NCBI RefSeq assembly: GCF_011075055.1
Contig: NW_025401096.1
Location: 868,001-932,000 of the forward strand
Reading direction: 5' to 3'
DNA length: 64,000 nucleotides
Source of the DNA: Mangifera indica
Lineage: Eukaryota; Streptophyta; Magnoliopsida; Sapindales; Anacardiaceae
Part shown: one piece after another, positions 23,572 through 36,399 of the stretch
How the letters are laid out: each line of letters begins with the position of its first letter
Numbering within the stretch: position 1 is the first letter of the stretch
Translations under genes and position numbers: made by a program
The notes under the pieces: model-generated
Seen by the model: only the letters and a program-made list of their open reading frames with translations
Told to the model about the DNA's origin: nothing
Database searches by the model: none

Positions 23572-25233
23572 CAAACAATTTAAAATAAAAATTGTTTGAG
23601 TTCCTAAAGAGACATTGAAGACTAATCTTGATGAACCTAAAACTATTTAGGTACCAAAGAAGTCTTGAATTCCTTTGTAGGTGTGTCTTGTAGCATTAGA
23701 ACCAAAATGTTGCAAATTGAATGGCTATGCAAGACACATATCTGAGTAATGGAGATGGGAACACTAAGGTATTTTGAAAGTTTAAATTTCTTCAAGTTAA
23801 AAGCTTGGGACATCACGTAAGTACCTAAACTCTCATTTAAATTCAATAACCATATGATTTGAATTTGACTATTGGTTGGTTGTTTGAATATATATTCTTT
23901 GATATATTTTTGGTTGAATGCTCATTAATGTGATGATAATAATATTTAAATAATGCATTTGAATTGATTGAATGATTTCATGTGTATCTTGGTAAATATG
24001 TGATGATATAGATATATATTTCAATTGGTGTCTATGTAACATTTGATATAAGTTTGAACATCTAAATGTGTTTAATGCTTATTACAAAATTAAGTTGAAT
24101 CAATGCGAACTCGTATTCAAATTTGATCATGACTTGATTTACATAAATTATCCTCAAAGTGGATCAAGATATCCAAGATTTGTATCTTATAGTGTTTTGA
24201 TTTAATGCATAATTCATGTGTTTCATTCCATTGTTTTTCAACTTAAAATTTTTGAAAAATCATGTGTCTCTTTATATAAATGTCTATTCATGATTTTTTG
24301 GCCAATCATTTTATGCAAAATGCTAATGGTTTCTCAAATTTAAGTTTTTGCATATCATGACTCTTTGAGGAACATGTTCTCTTTATTATACTCAAACTTA
24401 TTCTCATGTTGGTTATCATGTTTAGTTAAGTATCATATTTATATTTATTGATGATCATTGATTAAATAGCTTTTCGAATCATAATTTTAAACATTCAGTT
24501 ACGATGAATCGATTATGGATATTTTTTTTTTGGATATGTGTTATTTGAATATTGTATATTTGATGGATAGACATAAGGGTAAATAGATAATATCTCCTTT
24601 TGATTCCCTCTTGATCAATTGATTTTAATATCTTTTGTTCATGTTGATTATCTTGAAATTGAATTGATGAACTTGATGTGATATTTGTGGATTAAAATTG
24701 AGGTGAATTCTTGAGAATAAATTGATGGTGTTTGGAAAGAAGTTTGAATGGATTTTATTAGTGTATTTTTTTATATTTGTTGTTGATTGAAAAAGGGATT
24801 TATCAAAAATTTAGGGGACACCATACCAAAAGTTTTCCAAAATCTTGTCATATGAACTTGCTTTAACACCAAAGCTTAGTAAATATTTTTGTTAAAGTAA
24901 AGGGGAGCATATAGACATTAACTAAGGGGGAGTAAGTTTTCAAACTTGTATTGTTTTAGCCTTAAATTGTAAATCAAATGAAAAATTGAGCTTTAATTTA
25001 TCTTTCCTTTATTATTATTTTTCGTTTATGACAAAAAATGAGAGAAATTGTTAAGTTTAAATAGTTATAAAATGAGTCTATAACTTGAAATGGTTTAATT
25101 ACAAATTGAATTGTGTTATTAAAGTAAGGGGGAGTTTTTCAAGTGAGGGAAAACTCTAAATTCTTTCAATCATTTTAAATGGTTTTTGCAATACTTAAAC
25201 TTAAGTTTTGTCATCAATCAAAAAGGGGGAAAT

Positions 25234-26560
25234 TGTTGGACCATTAGGTATTTTGATTATGCCAACACTAAGTTTAAAGTTATTAATTTATATTTATTGA
25301 GCTAATTAAGTCTACGATATAAAATTCTTATGATCAAAAGATGGGCAAAATGTATGTTTTTCATCTTTTCAAACATAAGACTCTCGTTCCCAAATGTGGG
25401 ACGCTAGTTCCTTTACTCGTCTCATGCTTATCCTTACAAGTCTAAAGCTCTTGAAAATTTTTGTCAAATGAACAAAGACACCCATCCCTAAAATAGAGAT
25501 GCCCATTCCTAAATCAAGGACACCCATTCTCATGCCTGGTATGCCCATTTCTCTAGCGGTCCCTTACTAATCCCTTCTTGTCTGAAGCTTATAGAAATGA
25601 ATTCTAATGGTGCAAAAAATGATGCCCATCCTAAAAAAAGGGGTGTTCATTCCTCGAGTGGCATATTTCAAGAATTCGACTATTAGACAACTATTTCGAA
25701 GCCTTCAAAGCCAGAATGTGTAAGAGGACGTCTGTCCCATTGTGTTTTCAAGGCCAAAACATCATTTTTAAAGCTCAACGAATACATTATCCAAACCAAT
25801 GGTCATTTGAGCCATTCAAACCATCCAAGACTACAAATTGAAGACTCTTTGATGAGGAATAGGTTAGATAATATAATGTAAAAAAATTATGATCTTTTCT
25901 TCTCTAATTCTTCTCACACAAGCTCATAATTCAAAATTCTTGAAAGATACGTTTGTGCTCATTTTCTTGTATCAACCTTACAGAGGCATTCACAAACATT
26001 ATTTTTTATATTCAAACACTTAGGAAAAATTCTGAATAACTATTGTGGTAGGCAAAATTTCAAACAATTATTGAGTTGGGCGTAATCTAGGATAACTAGT
26101 GTACGTGGGCAAAATCCTACAGAACTATTATAAAGAAATGTTATCTTTATGACTAAAACTTAAAGCAGATTGTTGGAAGAAATGGACATAGGAGGCTTAG
26201 AAGAGAAAACTCCGAATCACTATAAATCCTGAGCATTTCCTTTCCCTACTCTCTGTGCTTTATGTTTTATATTTGTGTTATACGTTTTGATAATTTATTG
26301 AATATTATTTATGATTAATTACTTGAGTTGATTGATTATTGGATTTGCTTGAATATTTTGTTGAATTTATTTGTTTGGTTTTGACCGATTATGAATTTTT
26401 TCAAGATTTTTTATTTGGTCAAAAGTTTTTAGATAATCATATTCACCCCCTTCTAGGATTATTAGTCATTTGGGGTTTTTTAAAATTTACATCATCCTAC
26501 TCATTAAAATATAACAATTTGCATTTTGTTGATCAATTAATTAATAAATCAATTCAAAGT
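25234..26560 (+). repeat. 3' LTR of the SIRE-type element
   Basis: Starts TGTTGGACCATTAGG, directly after the AAAAAGGGGGA polypurine tract (25220-25230). It is roughly 10-15 percent different from the 5' LTR by eye. Late words AATCACTATAAATCCTGAGC and CACCCCCTTCTAGG are typical of LTR ends in this clade, so I carry it to about 26560; the shared part stops near 26121. Confidence 0.7.
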
Positions 26561-26797
26561 TAATAACCTTATTTCCATTGAATATGTAACCTATATCACT
26601 TTATCCTGGGAGGTCTTTCGGCTTCCATCTGAACATGCGCGAAAACACTAAACAATCTACCAGATCCACCCACTTAGCCATATAGTCTAGAGTCTTGTAT
26701 ATCCAAAACTATAATATAATAATAAAAGTTTAAATTCCATTAATTTAGTTACAATAAAAAAAAAAATTATTTACACTGATCAACTTACCTAAAAAGC

Positions 26798-27047
26798 CTA
26801 CAAGAACCGCATGATACTATACTTTCTCTTGTTGGTGCTGGCTAGGTTTGACGATAACCTCATAATTGCTTTCCATATGGATTGGTACATTGTGTCCCAT
26901 ATCAGTTTGCCCCACGGGTTAACATTGAATCCATCAAGGTGATCTACCAACTGGAGAAATTGCATATCAACCTTTTTTTGCTTATTGTTCCCAATAATAC
27001 TATATGAGACAATATAACAAAGCCAATTTAACAGTGTCCTCATCATC
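26798..27047 (-). pseudogene. DUF1985-like domain fragment (right part)
   Basis: In two overlapping frames the minus strand reads DDEDTVKLALLY, then KVDMQFLQLVDHLDGFNVN and PWGKLIWDTMYQSIWKA. The pattern VD...L.LVD.LD.FN..PWG is that of the plant DUF1985 domain, found N-terminal to Ulp1-type cysteine proteases. One frameshift sits between the two halves (near 27000). The exon is cut at 27047 by the gypsy element; the target duplication TCATC lies in the DDED codons, and the reading continues on the other side at 36395. The function of DUF1985 itself is unknown. Confidence 0.6.
27043..27047. repeat. Target-site duplication, left of the gypsy element
   Basis: TCATC, identical to 36395-36399. 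Confidence 0.9.
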
Positions 27048-29341
27048 TGTAACATCCCTCCCTAGTAGTACTACCCACCGAAGGAGAAATGTTACGAATT
27101 AATATTCGTAGCGTCTATTTTTTTTTTCTTTTTAAAAATACTTTACAATAAACGCATCATTAAAAGTGTTTAGGAAGTATTCCAAGAAAACTAAAAATCT
27201 GGAAGCGAACAAAAGATGTATATACTCATATGAAGACTCATCTGAAAGTATCTGAAAACAGGGAGTAATCATATGTAACTGTACCATAATCTCAAAAAGT
27301 CAAAAGTCGATAAAAACATGTCACTGTATGCATGTAATATAAACCAGAGATAACCTGCTCCAGCCGGATCTACCTACGCTGACCTGACCCTGCCTCGCAG
27401 CTACCTCGATCACCTGTACCTACAATCAAGAAAGAAAAGGGAGTGAGTGATAAGAACACTCAGTAAGGGGAAAGAATCAAGTAAACTATCCTCTTTTTTT
27501 TCCTGTTCTAACTCACTTTTGGGACTCAACCTCACATCTTAACCTTTATAAGAGATTGAGGGGATAATTTAGTTCACTCTTTACTATTTGGGTCATACTT
27601 TGTCCCATCTGGTGTCTATTTAATACTTTCTGGAAGCTAACTGTAGGGATTTGACACTTTTCTAAGCTCAAGCTCTTTTTCTTTCACTACACTATTTCTG
27701 AATCTGAATTGAGCTCTACTGCGAGCGGACCCTACTAGGGGTCTATGTCCTACTACAGACGTGTCCTACTGCGGACGTGCCCTACTGCGGACGGTGTAGT
27801 GTAAAGTGCCCCCTCATAGTTTATAGCATGCATGCGAGTCTTATATCTTACTAATTTTGCTTCCATTTAAATTTATTCATAACGCACCAGACATTACTCT
27901 TGGGACGACCCCTAAATCTTGAGCCCCAAATTCTTTTTCTTGTTTTTCTTTCTTTTTCTTTTCTTCTTTTCTTTTCTTTCCTTCCCTTTCCTTTCCCTTC
28001 CTTTTCTTCTTCCTTTTCTTTCTTTCTTTCTTTCTTTCCTTCTTTCTTTCTTGCCCAGAATTATGAAACACTGTTCACAGAACAGTCATTTAACAGGGCA
28101 GCCTTCTTTTTCATACAATTTAACATCCCAAACGGTTCCTAATTCATACAAGCTATATATCATTGAAAAGAGGATTCAAAGATCTTTCCAACGAGCTATA
28201 ATAATACTCATAATTCAATAGATAAGGCAGTCAAAACATGAGCTAAACGCAGTGATAAAATTACGACATACTGTTCACAGAACAGACATTTAGCAGGGCA
28301 GCATTCTTTTCATACGATTTAACAGCCCAAACGGTTTTTAATTCATACAAACTTTATATCGTTGAAAAGAGGATTCAAAGATCTTTCCAACAAGCTATAA
28401 TAGCACTCATAATTCATTCAATCAGGCAGTCAAAACAGCAGATAAATTCAGTGGCAAAAACTGCCTCCCCTGTTTATTTGATAAAGCAGTCCTTTCGGTT
28501 TATACAATCTTTAACAGTCCAAATGATCTCTAATTCATACAAGCTATATATCATTGGAAAGATCATTCAAAGAGATTTCCAACAAGATATAATATCACTC
28601 ATAATTCATCAAATAAGGCAGCCAAAACATGGGACGAACTCAGTGGCAAAAACTGTAAATATTATGCAACTTTCTGCCATGAACAAAATCACATACATAG
28701 ACATCCTAAATGGCAAAACAATATTCCTCAACATCAAAATCAACATTTATAACATAGATCTAAGGAACCAAAAGCCTAAAACATGTGACATATCAAGGAG
28801 GAAACCCCTTACCTTATTTCAAGTCAAATCTTTGCAAGTTGGCTTCCTCCTCTTTGTTTTGCTTCCTTTATCATCAAGATCACTTTAAATCAATACCAAA
28901 ACACACTAACATATTCATATAACATGCATATAAACATAGATGAAAGGAGAAGGAAGGAGATCTTTGGTTACCAAAGCTTCCAAGTGCTTCCTTTTCTTTT
29001 CTTTTCTTTTCTTATCTTCCAACTCCCTTAAATCCTTCCTTTTTCTTCAAGAAAGCAAAGGAAAAACATGAAGAATGGTGGCTGCTGGAGCTTTACGGGA
29101 GAAGAAGATGATAGAAAACAAATGGGATGAGCTGCCTTTGTTGACTTTACTCTCCCTTTATCTAAGCTTTATCTCCCTTTTTCTCTTTCTCTTTTTGTAT
29201 TTATTTACATATGTATATTTATATAAATGCCCCCATACATAACATATATATATATATATATATATATTTAAAACATTGGAAGTATCACAAAACAGGGTTA
29301 AAAGACGTAAATGCCCCTGAAACATACCTGAGGGTATTACA
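27048..29341 (-). repeat. 3' LTR of the gypsy element
   Basis: TG...CA termini. It contains a CTTTT/CTTTC-rich tract (about 27936-28050), three tandem repeats of about 195 bp (28071-28655), and an (AT)n run near 29245. Confidence 0.95.
28071..28655. repeat. Three tandem about 195-bp repeats inside the 3' LTR
   Basis: Units start near 28071, 28271 and 28461. Each has a CTGTTCACAGAACAG-like head (third unit diverged), then TAATTCATACAA.CTATATAT, ATTCAAAGATCTTTCCAAC and TCATAATTCAT. Confidence 0.85.
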
Positions 29342-29357
29342 ACTCTTCCCCTCTCAC
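29342..29357 (-). promoter_or_regulatory. Polypurine tract of the gypsy element
   Basis: On the minus strand, TGTGAGAGGGGAAGAG directly precedes the 3' LTR; it would prime plus-strand DNA synthesis. Confidence 0.75.
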
Positions 29358-29377
29358 AAGAATTCCGTCCTCGGAAT

Positions 29378-32300
29378 TCACAAAAACAACTCTGGATGCT
29401 TCTACTTCATGGTTTGCTCCATTTCCCAGGTAGCCTCCTCTGTCTTCTGGTTTGTCCATAAGACTTTTACTAGAGGAATCTGTCGGTTCCTTAGTTGTTT
29501 AATTCTTTTATCAAGTATCTGAATCGGTTTTTCTTCATAACTAAGGTTTTCTGATAACTTAATATCTTCTGTATTTACAACCTGGGAATGATCACCAAGA
29601 CATTTTCTTAACGATGAGACATGAAATACATCATGAATCCTGTCCATACTCGCTGGTAAGGCTAATCTGTAAGCCACTTTACCAACTCTCTCAAGTATCT
29701 CATATGGACCAATAAATCTAGGAGCTAGCTTTCCCTTCTTTTCGAATCTCATCAAATGCTTGAATGGAGCAACCTTTACAAATACAAATTCACCTACATT
29801 GAATTCCAAGTCTCGGCGTCGATGATCTGCATAGCTTTTCTGTCGATCCTGAGCCTGTTTTATTCTCTGCCTGATCAGTTGGACATCATCAATCATTTTT
29901 TGGGTCAATTCAGGCCCGAGGGATCGGGATAACACATCTCCCTCTCCTATCTCATCCCAGTGAAGAGGAGAACGACACCTCCTACCATATAATGCCTCAT
30001 AAGGTGCCATCTGAATAGTCGTCTGATAACTATTATTGTAAGCAAACTCCACCAAGCGCAACATTTCTACCCACGTAGCTTTATGATCCAAGCAACAAGC
30101 TCTCAACATATCTTCCAAAATCTGATTAACCCTCTCCGTCTGACCATCTGTTTGAGGATGATAGGTTGTACTAAATGCCAAATTAGTACCCAAAGATCTT
30201 TGGAGACTCTTCCAGAAGGCTGATACAAATCTCGTATCACGATCAGATACTATGGTCTTGGGTACACCATGTAATCTAATAATCTCCCTAACATATAATC
30301 TCGCCAACTGATCTGTGGTAGTAGTATCTTTGATGGACAGGAAATGAGCTGACTTAGTCAATCTATCAACAATCACCCAGATAGCATTACATCCATTCTG
30401 AGCTTTAGGGAGTCCACTAATGAAGTCCATGGAGATATGCTCCCATTTCCATTCTGGAATAGGTAGAGGCTGAAGTAACCCTGCAGGTCTCTGGTGTTCG
30501 GCCTTAATTTGCTGACAGGTGAGACATCTAGTAACAAACTCACCTATATCCTTTTTCATGTCTGACCACCAAAAATGCCTTTTTAAGTCCTGATACATCT
30601 TTACACCCCCAGGGTGGGCAGTGTAAAGAGAACTATGAGCTTCTGTAAGAATTTTCTATCTCAATTCAGTTATCTGGGGAACATACACTAGATCTCTAAA
30701 TTTAAGAATTCCATTCGATACTTGAAAATCTACCTCGAGACCCTCTTCTACTTTCTAAATTTTCTGTTGACACCATTCATCTTGTGTCTGAGCCTCTCGA
30801 ATTTCATCTATGAGAGTAAGCTGAATCTCTAATCTGGCCAAAGCTCCAATCACGAGCTCAATCTGCTCTCGGTCCATCTCTCTCTGAATTTCTCTCTGGA
30901 CCGTCAATTGTGATATCATCACGTTTCTACTGAAGGCGTCTGTAACCACATTAGCCTTGTCTGGATGGTATTTAATATCACAGTCATAGTCTTTTACTAG
31001 CTCGAGCCATCGCCTCTACCTCATATTTAATTCCTTCTGAGTGAAGAAATATTTGAGGCTCTTATGATCAGTATAAATATTACATTTTACCCCATACAAA
31101 TAGTGTCTCCAAATTTTCAAAGCAAAAACCACCGCTGCTAACTCCAAGTCATGAGTGGGGTATCGCGTTTCAAATTCTTTCAATTGTCTTGAGGCATATG
31201 CTATCACCTTGCCTCGCTGCATCAACACTGCTCCTAAACCACCGTGTGAGGCATCGGTGTATAAATCATACTCAACTCCCTCCTCTGGAAGTGCTAACAC
31301 AGGAGCAGTAGTCAATCTTCTTTTCAATTCTTGGAAGCTTGTCTCATAGGCATCTGACCACTGAAATGGCATTGCTTTCTTCGTGAGAGTTGTAAGAGGT
31401 TTAGCTAATCTGGCAAATCCTTCCACAAACCTCCGATAATACCCTGCCAAACCTAGGAAACTACGAACCTCTTTGACTGTCTTTGGTCTTTGCCATTCAA
31501 CTATTGCCTCGATCTTACTAGGATCCACTGATATACCCTCTGCTGAAATCACATGCCCCAAAAAGGTAACTCTATCTAGCCAAAATTCACATTTTGAGAA
31601 TTTGGCATACAATTGTTTCTCTCTCAATCTCTAGAGGGTAAACCTCAAGTGCTGCACATGCTCCTCTTGACTACAAGAATATACTAAGATATCATCAATG
31701 AATACCACAATAAATTTATTCAGGCAGTCATGGAATACCCTGTTCATCAAATCCATAAATACTGCAGGGGCATTTGTCAATCCGAATGACATCACTACAA
31801 ACTCAAAATGGTCATACCTCGTTCGGGAAGCTGTCTTAGGTATATCCTTCTCTGTCACTCTCACCTGGTGATAACCAGATCTCAAATCTATCTTGGAGAA
31901 GACCGCGGATCCCTTCAACTGATCAAATAAATCATCAATCCTGGGTAACGGGTACTTATTCTTAACTGTGGCTTTATTTAACTCTCTGTAATCAATACAC
32001 ATTCTCATAGACCCGTCTTTCTTTTTCACAAATAGGATGGGAACTCCCCAAGGAGAATGGCTCGGTTTGATAAAACCATGATCTAATAACTCTTGAAGCT
32101 GTTTTTTCAATTCTTGTAACTTAGCAGGGGCCATTTGATAGGGTGCTCTTGAAATAGGTGTTGTGCCAGGTGCCAACTCTATACTAAACTCAATCTCTCT
32201 CTTAGGAGCTAATCCCGGTAGCTCACTTGGAAACACATCTGGAAACTCACGTACCACTGGTGTTTCCTCAATAGTTAGCCCTGACTCAACCTTGCTCACT

Positions 32301-33904
32301 ACATGAGCCAAATACCCTATACACCCCTTTTTCAACATTTTACTAGCTTTTAACATACTGATCATCAAACTCCGGATATGACTCTCGTCGAACTCGAATT
32401 GATCTCCAGAGTCTAGGTTAAATCTCACTTTCTTCTTTTTACAATCAATTTCAACTCCGTATCTCCCCAAAAAATCCATCCCTAAAATCATGTCAAAATC
32501 TGGCATTTCGAACACAATCAGGTCCACTAGTAATTGTCAACCCTGAATCATAATACTCTGTCCTAGTAGCATCATCTCACTAATGACTGACCCCCCATCA
32601 GGCAACTCAATCATAATCCTCTCGGCTATTCTAACAGGTTGTAACTTTAACCTCTCAAGCAAACTCTTGGCTATAAAACAATGAGTAGCCCCACAATCAA
32701 TTAAAACATAAATATGAGTATCAAGATAGAGAATCTGACCTGTGACTGCTGATGAGTTAGCCTCTGCTAGGCCTTGGGTGATCGTATAAACTCTGGTTGT
32801 GGCCCCTCCTATAGGCTGCTGCTGCTCTACTCTCACTGGGGCAGCTGTACAGAAACGAGCAATATGTCCAGGCTGACAACATCTGAAACAAACTGCCTGA
32901 CCTGTCAAAAACTCTCCTCTATGGTGCTTCCCACATTTCTGGCAAGCTGGTATCTCAGGTCCTCTTTGTTTCTTTCCACTCTTCCAGTTCTTTTTCATGC
33001 TTCTAAACTGGAGAGGTCGTTTACCTTTCCTGTCTTGCTCTGGAGGAGGGTCTCTCTGTACTGAAGCTGAACTACTACTCACTGGGGGAACTGGCATGGT
33101 AGAAGGAGGTATAACCTTTTGCCCTGTGGTCTGACCAAACCTCCTCCTAACAAAAACCTCTGCCCTCAAAGCTCTATCAAGGGCCTCTGCATAAGTTTTA
33201 GGTGGCTGTGCCCCGGTCATAACATCTCGAGCTATCTCTGGATCCAGCCCGTACATAAATTTCTGCATACGCCCCATTTCTGTGCTAGCTATCTTGGGGG
33301 TATACTAGGATAATTGATTAAACTTTGTGGAATATTCTTTTATAGAGTCTGTCCCTTGCACTAGACTGATAAATTCCTGGGCCCTGATACAAGTAACATC
33401 GGCGCCCCTGTACTCTGCCTCGAATCGACGCCTAAACTCTGTCCATGTCATCTCTGAGACATTGACCATCTCCCTGACTAAATTCCACCATATTCTTGCC
33501 CCTGACTTGAAAAGATAAATGGCATATCTCACTCTTTCTTGGTCAGTCATGTCAAACAAGGCCATGGCACTCTCTACTGATTCCAACCACTCTTCAACTG
33601 CTATTGGGTCTCTTGAACCATCAAATTTTTGAGGTTGGTGCATACTAGGGAGGTTGAAAATAGGATGCAACTGAGTCCTCACTGGGGCTGCTATAAATGC
33701 TGAAATAACCTCCCTCATATCATGTCCTTGGATTGGCGGCGTATGAGCCTTCTCACTTCCCTGTGTAGGAGCACCTTTATGCTCTCTCATCATCTCTCTG
33801 AAAATCTCTCGCACATCATGTGCACTGAGTGCCCTCTTGGGTACCTGAGAGGCTGCTCCTTCATTCTGACTCCTCTGAGGGGGATCTACTGGTGTTTGAC
33901 TCAT
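29378..33904 (-). pseudogene. Gypsy gag-pol polyprotein, single frame with seven premature stops
   Basis: From ATG at 33904 (MSQTPVDPPQ) to TGA at 29378-29380 the frame spans 1509 codons without a frameshift. In order: gag capsid region (WLESVESAMALF, ARIWWNL); zinc knuckle CFRCCQPGHIARFC; protease (LIDCGATHCF; DCGA instead of the usual DSGA); reverse transcriptase ([13 protein letters not shown], catalytic FIDD); RNase H ([23 protein letters not shown]); integrase zinc finger (HPGG, CLTCQQ) and DDE core (SMDF, VSDRDTRF, TERVNQILED); and a chromodomain-like end (VKVLWTNQKTEEATWEME). Premature stops: TAG at 33305, 31631, 31016, 30755, 30656 and 29402, and TGA at 32537 (low coordinate given). 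The last TAG removes only the final eight codons. The largest intact piece is integrase (398 residues). Confidence 0.95.
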
Positions 33905-34077
33905 AAGTCCTGAAAATGAACACATTAGTTTCATAAAACTCAGCAGGTAAAAGTGAAAACTTAACTTACAGTGATCGACTGCGAAGGTGGTCAACGTGGC
34001 TGGAGGGTATTCCATCTCTGTGTTACTTTGATTACTCCATTTTGTTTTAGAAAACATCTTTTGGGTTCCAAAATCAT

Positions 34078-34089
34078 GCTCTGATACCA
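34078..34089 (-). promoter_or_regulatory. Primer-binding site (initiator tRNA-Met)
   Basis: The minus strand reads TGGTATCAGAGC two bases after the 5' LTR: an exact core match. Confidence 0.9.
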
Positions 34090-34091
34090 AC

Positions 34092-35063
34092 TGTAACATC
34101 CCTCCCTAGTAGTACTACCCACCGAAGGAGAAATGTTACGAATTAATATTCGTAGCGTCTATTTTTTTTTCTTTTTAAAAATACGTTACAATAAACGCAT
34201 CATTAAAAGTGTTTAGGAAGTATTCCAAGAAAACTAAAAATCTGGAAGCTAACAAAAGATGTGTATACTCATATGAAGACTCATCTGAAAGTATCTGAAA
34301 ACAGGGAGTAATCATATGTAACTGTACCATAATCTCAAAAAGTCAAAAGTCGATAAAAACATGCCATTGTATGCATGTAATATAAACCAGAGATAACCTG
34401 TTCCAGCCGGATCTACCTACGCTGACCTGACCCTGCCTCGCAGCTACCTCGATCACCTGTACCTGCAATCAAGAAAGAAAAGGGAGTGAGTGATAAGAAC
34501 ACTCAGTAAGGGGAAAGAATCAAGTAAACTATCCTCTTTTTTTTCCTGTTCTAACTCACTTTTGGGACTCAACCTCACATCTTAACCTTTATAAGAGATT
34601 GAGGGGATAATTTAGTTCACTCTTTACTATTTGGGTCATACTTTGTCCCATCTAGTGTTTATTTAATACTTTCTGGAAGCTAACTATAGGGATTTGACAC
34701 TTTTCTAAGCTCAAACTCTTTTTCTTTCACTACAATATTTCTGAATCTGAATTGACCTCTACTGCAAGCGGACCCTACTAGGGGTCTATGTCCTACTACA
34801 GACGTGTCCTACTGCGGACGTGGCCTACTGCGGGCGGTGTAGTGTAAAGTGTCCCCTCATAGTTTATAGCATGCATGCGGGTCTTATATCTTACTAATTT
34901 TGCTTCCATTTAAATTTATTCATAACGTACCAGACATTACTCTTGGGACGACCCCTAAATCTTGAGCCCCAAATTCTTTTTCTTGTTTTTCTTTCTTTTT
35001 CTTTTCTTCTTTTCTTTTCTTTCCTTTCCCTTCCTTTCCCTTCCTTTCTTTCCTTCTTCCTTT

Positions 35064-35099
<36 letters not shown>

Positions 35100-36394
35100 G
35101 CCCAGAATTATGAAACACTGTTCACAGAACAGTCATTTAACAGGGCAGCCTTCTTTTTCATACAATTTAACATCCCAAATGGTTCCTAATTCATACAAGC
35201 TATATATCATTGAAAAGAGGATTCAAATATCTTTCCAACGACTCATAATTCAATAGATAAGACAGTCAAAACGTGAGCTAAACTCAGTGATAAAATTACG
35301 ACATACTGTTCACAGAACAGACATTTAGCAGGGCAGCATTCTTTTCATATGATTTAACAGCCCAAACGGTTTCTAATTCATACAAACTTTATATCGTTGA
35401 AAATAGGATTCAAAGATCTTTCCAACAAGCTATAATAGCACTCATAATTCATTCAATCAAGCAGTCAAAACAGCAGATAAAGTCAGTGGCAAAAACTGCC
35501 TCCCCTGTTTATTTGATAAAGCAGTCCTTTCGGTTTATACAATCTTTAACAGTCCAAATGATCTCTAATTCATATAAGCTATATATCATTGGAAAGATCA
35601 TTCAAAGGGCTTTCCAACAAGATATAATATCACTCATAATTCATCAAATAAGGCAGCCAAAACATGGGACGAACTCAGTGGCAAAAACTGTAAATATTAT
35701 GCAACTTTCTGCCATGAACAAAATCACATACATAGACATCCTAAATGGCAAAACAATATTCCTCAACATCAAAATCAACATTTATAACATAGATCTAAGG
35801 AACCAAAAGCATAAAACATGTGACATATCAAGGAGGAAACCCCTTACCTTATTTCAAGCCAAATCTTTGCAAGTTGGCTTCCTCCTCTTTGTTTTGCTTC
35901 CTTTATCATTAAGATCACTTTAAATCAATACCAAAACACACTAACATATTCATATAACATGCATATAAACATAGATGAAAGGAGAAGGAAGGAGATCTTT
36001 GGTTACCAAAGCTTCCAAGTGCTTCCTTTTCTTTTCTTTTCTTTTCTTATCTTCCAACTCTCTCAAATCCTTCCTTTTTCTTCAAGAAAGCAAAGGAAAA
36101 ACATGAAGAATGGTGGCTGCTGGAGCTTTACGGGAGAAGAAGATGATAGAAAACAAATGGGATGAGCTGCCTTTGTTGACTTTACTCTCCCTTTATCTAA
36201 GCTTTATCTCCCTTTTTCTCTTTCTCTTTTTTTTTTTTTTTTGTTTTCTTTTTGTTTTTATTTACATATGTATATTTATATAAATGCCCCCATACATAAC
36301 ATATATATATATATATATATTTAAAACATTGGAAGTATCACAAAACAGGGTTAAAAGACGTAAATGCCCTTGAAACATACCTGAGGGTATTACA
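34092..36394 (-). repeat. 5' LTR of the gypsy element
   Basis: Near-identical to the left LTR. Differences include a 12-bp deletion in the first tandem repeat unit and a longer T-rich tract near 36230. Its three tandem units start near 35118, 35306 and 35496. Confidence 0.95.
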
Positions 36395-36399
36395 TCATC
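36395..36399. repeat. Target-site duplication, right of the gypsy element
   Basis: TCATC, identical to 27043-27047. Confidence 0.9.

Larger units (their letters stand above)
21202..26560 (+). mobile_element. SIRE-type Ty1/copia element lacking pol (3' boundary approximate)
   Basis: It begins TGTTGGACCACTAGG and is flanked by LTRs of this start (second LTR from 25234). It has a tRNA-Met-type primer site (TGGTATTAGAGC, 22035), a decayed gag, a long AT-rich region where pol should lie, several AAGGGGGAG-like polypurine words (24900-25140), and a final AAAAAGGGGGA tract directly before the 3' LTR. Multiple internal polypurine tracts and this LTR start fit the SIRE/Maximus clade. At about 5.4 kb it is roughly half the length of an intact member. 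No convincing 5-bp target duplication was found. It interrupts the DUF1985-type gene. Confidence 0.8.
27048..36394 (-). mobile_element. Young Ty3/gypsy chromovirus (Tekay-like), 9.35 kb
   Basis: Complete structure: LTRs of 2294 and 2303 bp starting TGTAACATCC and ending GGTATTACA, a 5-bp TCATC target duplication, a tRNA-Met primer site beside the right (5') LTR, a polypurine tract beside the left (3') LTR, and one gag-pol reading frame on the minus strand. In the first about 430 bp of the LTRs I count roughly seven substitutions (under 2 percent), so the insertion is recent. The chromodomain-like tail of integrase and the long LTRs place it in or near the Tekay/Del clade. It is inactive as written because of seven premature stops. 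Confidence 0.95.

Noticed and set aside
27877..28221. Lys/Arg- or Phe/Leu-rich ORFs in the gypsy LTRs (also 34894-35189)
   Set aside because: Translations of the CTTTT/CTTTC simple repeat, not proteins.
28451..28888. 145-residue ORF present in both gypsy LTRs (second copy 35486-35923)
   Set aside because: Lies within LTR tandem repeats, has no domain, and its conservation is explained by LTR identity.
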